Assembly (NCBI RefSeq): GCF_001653235.2
Contig: NC_035791.1
Location: forward strand, 2,604,001 to 2,668,000
Direction: 5' to 3'
Length of the DNA: 64,000 nt
From: Pochonia chlamydosporia 170
Lineage: Eukaryota > Ascomycota > Sordariomycetes > Hypocreales > Clavicipitaceae
Part shown: in pieces, positions 57,956 to 64,000 of the stretch
Position numbering within the stretch: the stretch's first letter is position 1
Layout of the letters: each line of letters opens with the position of its first letter
The notes under the pieces: model-generated
What the model saw: only the letters and a program-made list of their open reading frames with translations
Told to the model about the DNA's origin: nothing
The model's database searches: none
Position numbers and translations under genes: made by a program

Positions 57956-60900
57956 ATGCCTCCCGCCGAGCCCGTGTCAACGACCGGTCCGCCACGGCCA
58001 ATGGATCGTGGTGTGCCGGTCGGATTGAATGAAGCTGCCCTCGACTCGCCGACGTTCCGAGCGACCGCCAACCACTTTTCCGATCAAATAGAGGCTGTTG
58101 AGAAATGGCTCAACGGCTACGTGAATTCGACGTCTAAATTCGCCCACGAGATCCAGGGGCTTGAAGATACCATCAATGCATACCTTACCAAGACAATGCC
58201 GTCCGCCGCCGATGGGATTATCGAAAATGACTACACCTTTCTGGCCTTGAAACGAGTTGGAGATGGCCAACGCGAGTGCTGGCAGCAAATACTGAGCAGC
58301 ATCAAGCGAATGGATACCGCTGTCATCGAGCCCGTCCGGAGCTTCCTTAGCGGCGACATGCGAAACTTCAAGGAGATACGGAGGATCCTGGAGCAATCGC
58401 AAAGGGCTTACGATTCGACTCTTGCACGATACGTAGGACAATCGAAGACAAAGGAGCCGTCGGCTCTTCGCGAAGATGCCTTCTCCGTGTATGAAAACCG
58501 GAAGGCATATATCCAAGCCTCGCTGGATTACTGTCAGCTTGCGCCGCAACTGCGACTCGCTACAGATAAGCTTCTGGTCAAGGTGTGCAGCGAGATATGG
58601 AAAGATTTGCAGCGGTCGAGGGATGCTGTGATAAATGCCACCAGATGGACCCGGGAAATGGACCGTGTGCGAGGATGGGCCAAAGAGATGGAGACTTCAG
58701 AGGGCGTCTTCAGAACTGAGCTGCAGGCCGCAAGACGAGAACTGGGAGAGACTACTCTTGAGGGGTTCAAACCTTCTAGGGAGCTCGAGGACTACAGCGC
58801 ATCGACGGTGCCCTTTCTAGGCTCACGGGGACCGCTCAATTTACGACCCAAGGATGGCACGGCCGTCATTTCGGAGAAACAGGGCTGGCTCTTTCTACGG
58901 ACAGTGTCTGGCAAACCCGTTAGATATAACTGGACCCGGAGATGGTATTACTGCCGTGATGGCGTCTTTGGTTGGCTTGTACCCGGACCGCAAGGAGTTC
59001 TCCAAGGCGACGAGATTGGTGTTTTACTCTGCAACGCGAAACCTGCAGTAGGCGAAGAACGACGATTTTGCTTTGAAGTCAAGACCAAAAATCAAACCAT
59101 GATGTTACAGGCTGAGAACCAGAGAGAGCTAATGGAGTGGCTCGAGGTATTTGAAGTGACCAAGAAGAAGGCTTTCGAGACCAGTATGGGGAATGATAAC
59201 AGCTCTGTTGCGGGCGGCACTGACCCAGCATTTTCGATACATCCCCCGAGTGCACCGGAATTCTCTGCCAAAGCCGTTGACAACCCTGCTGCTCTCGCCG
59301 AGGATGCTCCCGGCCCAGGCTTTGAGCGAAGCGCCACTCTCTATGTCCCCGGACAGGACGCACAAGTCGGAGCCAGACACAGTGTCGACGTTAACAATGC
59401 AAGCCTGGGTCGCCGATCTTTTAGTGCCCTGGGACGAGACCTGGCGCGAGAAGACGATGAAAGCAGACGAGAACATGCGGCAAGAATCATTCAGAAGCTG
59501 GATCTACACCGGAAATCGACTTTCGGAGCTGCTGGTGATCCGGGTCCGGTGAGCCCAGGCATGCCCAACAGTGGCATTGCCAGTCTTATATCTGCCAGCC
59601 ACAACTTGCTGCCGGCCCATCCGGGGACGCAGGTGTCTGGGAATACACCCAAACAACCTTCTGGCTTCCTGCCTTCCCTGGACACGCCGCCTGGTTCCCT
59701 TGCGCCTCTGACTTTGGCCAAGCCGCCGGCCACGACGAGTCTCAGTCGAGCTGCTGTGCTTTTGACAGCCGAGAAGCCGTCCGTAGCCAACAGCAGAAGG
59801 TTACCAACCTCAATCGTTGCAAACTACTGGGGTACCAACGTGTGGGCTACTATCAACACCCCCGAGCAACCAGTTCTGCCAAGATTTGACGACGACGATC
59901 CCATCGGGGTGGTTGTGTCGCAGGGCTCACAGACTAGTCTCCCTGGCATTGGCAAAGATGGTCGTGCCGACCGCCCTCTACCTCGCAATTATCCCACGGA
60001 GCTGAGAGCTCAGAACGCACAGTTCCGTCTCTTGTTCCCTAATGCTCCCACGGGAGAGAATCTTGTTTTGGTCTTTCGTGCGGCGTGGTCTAGTTCAAGA
60101 GCACGCGACTCACCAAGTGATACACTTGCCGGAGACGGCAGAATTTATGTTACTCCAGATAACATGTACTTTTACAGTCAACAAATGGGCTTGGTTACGG
60201 CGTACAGCATCAGCCTTGACATCATTACGGAGGTGACGACTGCCGCTGGAAGGGACTGTGACTTTATTTTCCTGCACCTTGGCCAGGACACAAACGAAAC
60301 GGGCTATACGCGTATCACCATTAAAGTATTCCTGGACGACCTCCACCTGCTTCATACCCGTCTCAACCTTTTGGTCGACAACTTGCAAGCGGAGGAGCCC
60401 ATGAATACAGAGGACATTATCTCTGCGCTGATAAATGTGGAAAAGGAAGAATTCGACCGCCCGAGCCCCGGAGCGGAGAGCTGGGAAGATGCTTCGCCAA
60501 ACTCGCCTATCGACGCCAGTTCGGGATCCGGACTCCTGCTATCAGGCAGCCGGAATGACTACGGATCCCATCTTCACCCGTCGAGGTCACCGCACCGGCA
60601 CCCTGGAAAGCTACACCTGCCGTCGCATCCCGTGGTATACGAACCCGAGAGCATGACGCAGATGGCGGCAGAGAGGCACTTTGAAATCAGTGCCAAGGCT
60701 TGCTTCCACGTGCTTTTCGGTGACAAGAGCTTCGTCTTTCCAAAGCTCTACTTTGAGCATCGAGCCCAGCAGATTGCGCAAGGTCCCTGGGCGCTAGTTG
60801 ACCAGGGCCAGATGCGACGAGACTTTCAGTTCAAGGTGGACTATGTCGACATGCTTGGTCGCAAGAAGTCCGAAAATGTCAATGATTACCAGACTATCGA

Positions 60901-62062
60901 TGTGTACAGTGATCATGTCACATACGTAGTGACGCACATCAAAACGGCGTGGCACCTCCCTCATTCTGGCAGCTTCAAGCTCGTCACCAAGATTGTCATC
61001 ACGCACGTGGCCAAATCCAAGTGCAAGCTTGCCGCCTACGTCAAAATAGACTGGTCCAAAACACCAGCACTCTCGAAAAATTTGGTGGAACGACAGGCAC
61101 TTCACGACGCCATTAATGACGCAGAAGAAATGGCGGAGCTGGCAACCGATCAAGTTCGCAAACTGGGACCACGCAGCCGAACAAACAGGGCCATCCAAGT
61201 TTACGGCCACGTTGGCCAGCAGACTCAGGTGGTAGTCTTCTCACCTGCCGCCGCGGAATCGAGCAAGAAGCAGGCAATCAAGCCACGAACCCTGACAGCT
61301 ATGCTCTTTGAGACGGCCAGATCGTTCGGCGAGAGTGCCGTCTCGTCCCTGATAATGTGGGCGTTTGCCGGTGTCAAGAAACTATTTGGCATCATTACAG
61401 CCCACCGCATCATCATTCTCCTGTTGGGCTTGAGTACCTTGACAAACGTCCTGTTGACTTCTACAGAGTCGTCTACCTGGTGGAAAGAGCGGAGTGCGGC
61501 AGCCTTTATGCGACGAGTCGGCGTGGGTCCCAACTCGATGATGAGCAAGGCAATCTACTTTGCCGACTTGGACGAGGCGACTGGTGCACATGGCCATGAG
61601 CTACAGTTTCCAAAGAATAGCACGTGCTTCAACACGTACAAGAGCCTCATGGACACGTCCGAAATTGACATTCCGTGGGATGAGGCCGGGGCTACATTGT
61701 CATCCCCGTCAAGTCGAGCCAGCGCGCGGAGACTCCGGCGAACAAGACAGCGCCTGGGGTCCTATCGACACGACCTCATGGTGGCTATGCGTGTAGTCAA
61801 CAGCATCGAGAGGGAGATGCTGCAGTCTGAATGGGAGAATTGGCTAATCAACGAAAAGTCGTTGTGTGATGACCTGGAGCTGATGCTGCAGGACGATGGC
61901 CAGGGTAAATCAGGGGCGGGCGACTCGTCGAAACAAAAGATCATGGGATCCTTGACGGGAAGAGGCAAGGAGGCGTTGAAAGAATGGAGAGATGGGTATT
62001 GCGGCAGCTGTCGACGGGATTTCGAGGGCGTCATCAAGGAGAGAATGGTGACGGGCATGTAA
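57956..62062 (+). CDS. SIP3/Lam-type BAR-PH-VASt lipid-transfer protein
   Basis: One open frame of 1368 aa with no intron. An N-terminal BAR-like helical region (about residues 20-270, from LDSPTFRATANHFSDQIEAV) is followed by a PH domain at about 306-405 (KQGWLFLRTVSGKPVRYNWT, RRWYYCRDGVFGWL). A GRAM-like module follows at about 684-815 (NAQFRLLFPNAPTGENLVLV, GRIYVTPDNMYFYS), and a VASt domain at about 906-1041 (KACFHVLFGDKSFVFPKLYF, VTYVVTHIKTAWHLPHSGSF). One membrane segment lies near 1142-1167 (RIIILLLGLSTLTNVLL). This is the order of yeast Sip3/Lam3 and Ysp1/Lam1, sterol-transfer proteins anchored in the ER at plasma-membrane contact sites. The start ATG (MPPAEPVSTTG) is the first in frame. 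Confidence 0.93.
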   Translation: MPPAEPVSTTGPPRPMDRGVPVGLNEAALDSPTFRATANHFSDQIEAVEKWLNGYVNSTSKFAHEIQGLEDTINAYLTKTMPSAADGIIENDYTFLALKRVGDGQRECWQQILSSIKRMDTAVIEPVRSFLSGDMRNFKEIRRILEQSQRAYDSTLARYVGQSKTKEPSALREDAFSVYENRKAYIQASLDYCQLAPQLRLATDKLLVKVCSEIWKDLQRSRDAVINATRWTREMDRVRGWAKEMETSEGVFRTELQAARRELGETTLEGFKPSRELEDYSASTVPFLGSRGPLNLRPKDGTAVISEKQGWLFLRTVSGKPVRYNWTRRWYYCRDGVFGWLVPGPQGVLQGDEIGVLLCNAKPAVGEERRFCFEVKTKNQTMMLQAENQRELMEWLEVFEVTKKKAFETSMGNDNSSVAGGTDPAFSIHPPSAPEFSAKAVDNPAALAEDAPGPGFERSATLYVPGQDAQVGARHSVDVNNASLGRRSFSALGRDLAREDDESRREHAARIIQKLDLHRKSTFGAAGDPGPVSPGMPNSGIASLISASHNLLPAHPGTQVSGNTPKQPSGFLPSLDTPPGSLAPLTLAKPPATTSLSRAAVLLTAEKPSVANSRRLPTSIVANYWGTNVWATINTPEQPVLPRFDDDDPIGVVVSQGSQTSLPGIGKDGRADRPLPRNYPTELRAQNAQFRLLFPNAPTGENLVLVFRAAWSSSRARDSPSDTLAGDGRIYVTPDNMYFYSQQMGLVTAYSISLDIITEVTTAAGRDCDFIFLHLGQDTNETGYTRITIKVFLDDLHLLHTRLNLLVDNLQAEEPMNTEDIISALINVEKEEFDRPSPGAESWEDASPNSPIDASSGSGLLLSGSRNDYGSHLHPSRSPHRHPGKLHLPSHPVVYEPESMTQMAAERHFEISAKACFHVLFGDKSFVFPKLYFEHRAQQIAQGPWALVDQGQMRRDFQFKVDYVDMLGRKKSENVNDYQTIDVYSDHVTYVVTHIKTAWHLPHSGSFKLVTKIVITHVAKSKCKLAAYVKIDWSKTPALSKNLVERQALHDAINDAEEMAELATDQVRKLGPRSRTNRAIQVYGHVGQQTQVVVFSPAAAESSKKQAIKPRTLTAMLFETARSFGESAVSSLIMWAFAGVKKLFGIITAHRIIILLLGLSTLTNVLLTSTESSTWWKERSAAAFMRRVGVGPNSMMSKAIYFADLDEATGAHGHELQFPKNSTCFNTYKSLMDTSEIDIPWDEAGATLSSPSSRASARRLRRTRQRLGSYRHDLMVAMRVVNSIEREMLQSEWENWLINEKSLCDDLELMLQDDGQGKSGAGDSSKQKIMGSLTGRGKEALKEWRDGYCGSCRRDFEGVIKERMVTGM

Positions 62063-62619
62063 GGTTGCGGTGAAGTGAAGCTGTTTGCTCGTTGTTTTCT
62101 GTTGGATAACTACATGTACGGAGTCTCGCGTCTTGCAGCACGGGGTTGTACTACTATCGGCCACGCCAATGCTTTGATTGGCTCTCAACAAGATATCTTC
62201 TATTGATTTTGAAGAGCTGGCTGTGTGTGCCGTGGCAGAATAGTGCCTTAAACGGATGTCTGTAATGTCTGCATGACGTAATGGAGGGCAGCAAGTTGGT
62301 CTGGTCTCAGTGTGGTTGCTTGATTGTGGTGTTGTAGTCTCAGCCAACACCACATTCCAGACATGTGCTGTGCGACACGGCTTGAATCGAGGAACATCTC
62401 AGAACTCAGACAGGGTGTTTGAGCGCAGAAGCGTGTATCATTAGGGCAGACATTCCTCAGCTGTTGGTTCCGCGATGCCAAGATGACAGAGAATGTTAAA
62501 TCCCCCAAGGAAGAACATGATAAATGTGTAGTTCTCCTCATCCAACTTCGACCTTCCTCTCGAGCCACAATCTTGCTTATCCGTCGAAGCTGCCCAAGTA
62601 TATTTACAATTCGGCCAAC
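62063..62619. other. Intergenic region before the small secreted protein
   Basis: About 560 bp. It has one TACGGAGTC variant near 62115. I see no gene. Confidence 0.55.
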
Positions 62620-63015
62620 ATGAAACCAGCATCAGCAGTCATAATCTCACATCTGGTCACCGCATTAGCTGCTCCCACATGGACAGGCACAGGTCCCCCA
62701 GATGTAGTCAGACGAAGTGACACATGGATTGGAAGCAGGGGCACTGCCAGCCTGAACCAGGCACAGGTGGAGCAAATTGGCAAAGATATCCGTATGCATA
62801 ACTCACGATCAGAACTATCACGGGGGTATTGGGGGTGCTAATTAGGGGTAGAGTCGAATCTGACAACGACAATCCAGCTGATAACTCAGGTTAGCAAGGA
62901 AGAACCACAGGTGAATCCGCCGTTTCAGGAGACGATCAAGACATTGCAGTCTATAATGCAGGCTGTGGGAGGCGCGATGCTTGCGTTGGCGAGGCTAAAG
63001 GGTGGTAAGGCGTAG
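62620..63015 (+). CDS. Probable small secreted protein, function unknown
   Basis: Two exons are proposed: 62620-62791 and 62846-63015, giving 113 aa. The N-terminus MKPASAVIISHLVTALAAP is a signal-peptide-like leader with an alanine-rich end. After the join comes RVESNLTTTIQLITQVSKEE, then LQSIMQAVGGAMLALARLKG. The mature part has no cysteines and looks amphipathic-helical. The 54-nt intron has GTATGC and TTAG ends. It was chosen because it alone joins the leader to the downstream open frame, but its branch site is weak. I cannot assign a family. The reading frame of the second half could also be a chance frame. Confidence 0.5.
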
Positions 63016-64000
63016 GGCTGGGTGTGATTTGGAATGTGTGCTGGTGGTGGTGGCGAAGAGCATGTGCTGGAATTGTGCACGTTGGATATCGAATAATATG
63101 TGCGGGTATAGGGATGTATTTGCAACCGTGAGTTGTGCTGTGAGGATTCAAGACCGGAGGTGCCGAAGTGATGTTGGCTTGTGGTGATGATGGAGTCAGG
63201 TCAGAGTAGAATAAGCGATTAGATGCGCTGACTAAATTCACGGTGGCTCAAATGCAAGAATTACACACAAATGGGTTGCACGAATGTCGCGTGGCTGTTT
63301 TGAAATCGAAGAATCGCTTAAAAAAGACAGTCTTAAATGTCAAGTGGTGCAAATCGAGAAATTACTAAGAAAACGGCAGGTTAAATGCCAACATTGAAGT
63401 GCTTACAAAAAAAGGCCCAAATGTTCGCCCTACAAACAGTCCCGAGTCCGAGTTGGTCTCGCTTTCAATCAATGGCAAATCGATGCACGAAATGCCGGCT
63501 GGTGACGTCAAAGAGGCCACTTGGAGGCCACTTGAGCTGTGGAATCTCAAAGCCGCCTGGTCCGTCCGTGCCTTCCGCGTTTCAAGCCATCAATCGACCA
63601 CAACTTGACAGAACAGAACAAACGGCCTGGTGGCCTGGTGGCTTCCACAAAGACGCCAGGGCTGAATTGTGCTGCACGCGAGTTGCCAACCGAAAGCTTG
63701 ATTTCTTGACGTCCAGCTTCCCCCCATTCTCTACTCCGTACTCCGTAATAACACCTAGCCAATCTACTGCGTAATATATCCGTCAAGCTGCTCCGGATTC
63801 TCCGCATCATCTTGGCACTGCACCTCTCTGATCTAGCAGCTCCATCCCGTCGACTTCACCTCTTGTGTTTCACCTCGATAATCCTCATCCCTCTCCTCTA
63901 CCCACTTACCGTCTCGCACAATATTTGAATACGTCTCACGCAACTCTCGCTGCTCCATCTTGACACGCCTTGGAGCACATTTCCTCACGACTGAACTGAA
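63016..64000. other. Window end, probably upstream region of a gene beyond the edge
   Basis: No supportable gene. Overlapping TACTCCGTA words lie at 63732-63747, followed by a C/T-rich tract (63800-63980) like those before the HAL4-type kinase and EST1-like genes, which suggests a plus-strand start just outside the window. Confidence 0.45.
63732..63747. repeat. Two overlapping TACTCCGTA words
   Basis: The same 16-base double word as at 24337-24352. Confidence 0.85.

Overview
The window looks like a piece of a filamentous ascomycete genome, most likely a hypocrealean Sordariomycete. The evidence is many short introns (about 50-270 nt) with GT..AG ends and CTAAC-type branch sites, and families typical of Pezizomycotina: ATG101, a Ca2+/calmodulin-dependent kinase kinase, a DUF1770 protein, a SIP3/Lam-type BAR-PH-VASt protein and the complex I 14.8 kDa subunit. 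The genus is an inference. I support 18 protein-coding genes and one tRNA. Exon structures were read by hand from splice signals, frame continuity and recalled family motifs; no alignment was run.

Layout. 0.26-4.25 kb: ATG101 (-) and PEX3 (+), divergent. 5.0-5.7 kb: a small secreted cysteine-containing protein (+). 6.3-10.3 kb: BET5/TRAPPC1 (-) divergent from a CaMKK-type kinase (+). 10.3-21.7 kb: an 11.5 kb stretch with no supportable gene, ending in a pyrimidine-rich leader before a HAL4/SAT4-type kinase (21.7-23.2 kb, +). 25.3-26.7 kb: a disordered conserved fungal protein (-). 26.8-35.2 kb: 8.4 kb more without a gene. 35.2-39.0 kb: a compact housekeeping block, tRNA-Lys(UUU) (-), RPC19 (+), NDUFA6/14.8 kDa (-), BUD31 (+), a ZNF511-like C2H2 protein (-). 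40.6-43.6 kb: an EST1/SMG7/EBS1-like protein (+). 44.1-48.8 kb: adenosine kinase, an intronless DUF4037 protein and ribosomal protein uL2 (RPL2), all (-). 50.8-57.0 kb: a WHIM/RSF1-like chromatin protein (+), a DUF1770 protein (-) and eRF1/SUP45 (+). 58.0-62.1 kb: a large intronless SIP3-like sterol-transfer protein (+). 62.6-63.0 kb: a probable small secreted protein (+).

Most genes are conserved housekeeping functions (autophagy, peroxisome biogenesis, ER-Golgi traffic, Pol I/III transcription, splicing, translation, purine salvage, lipid transfer) rather than one pathway or cluster. Two things stand out. First, an open frame of 79 codons directly follows the eRF1 UGA stop in the same frame, and an intron-like segment lies further downstream; together they resemble the readthrough/NMD autoregulation described for plant eRF1. 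Second, short words (TACTCCGTA, the CTGGT/ACCAG pentamer, CCTAGGTAGG) recur across the gene-free stretches and were not seen inside the coding exons.
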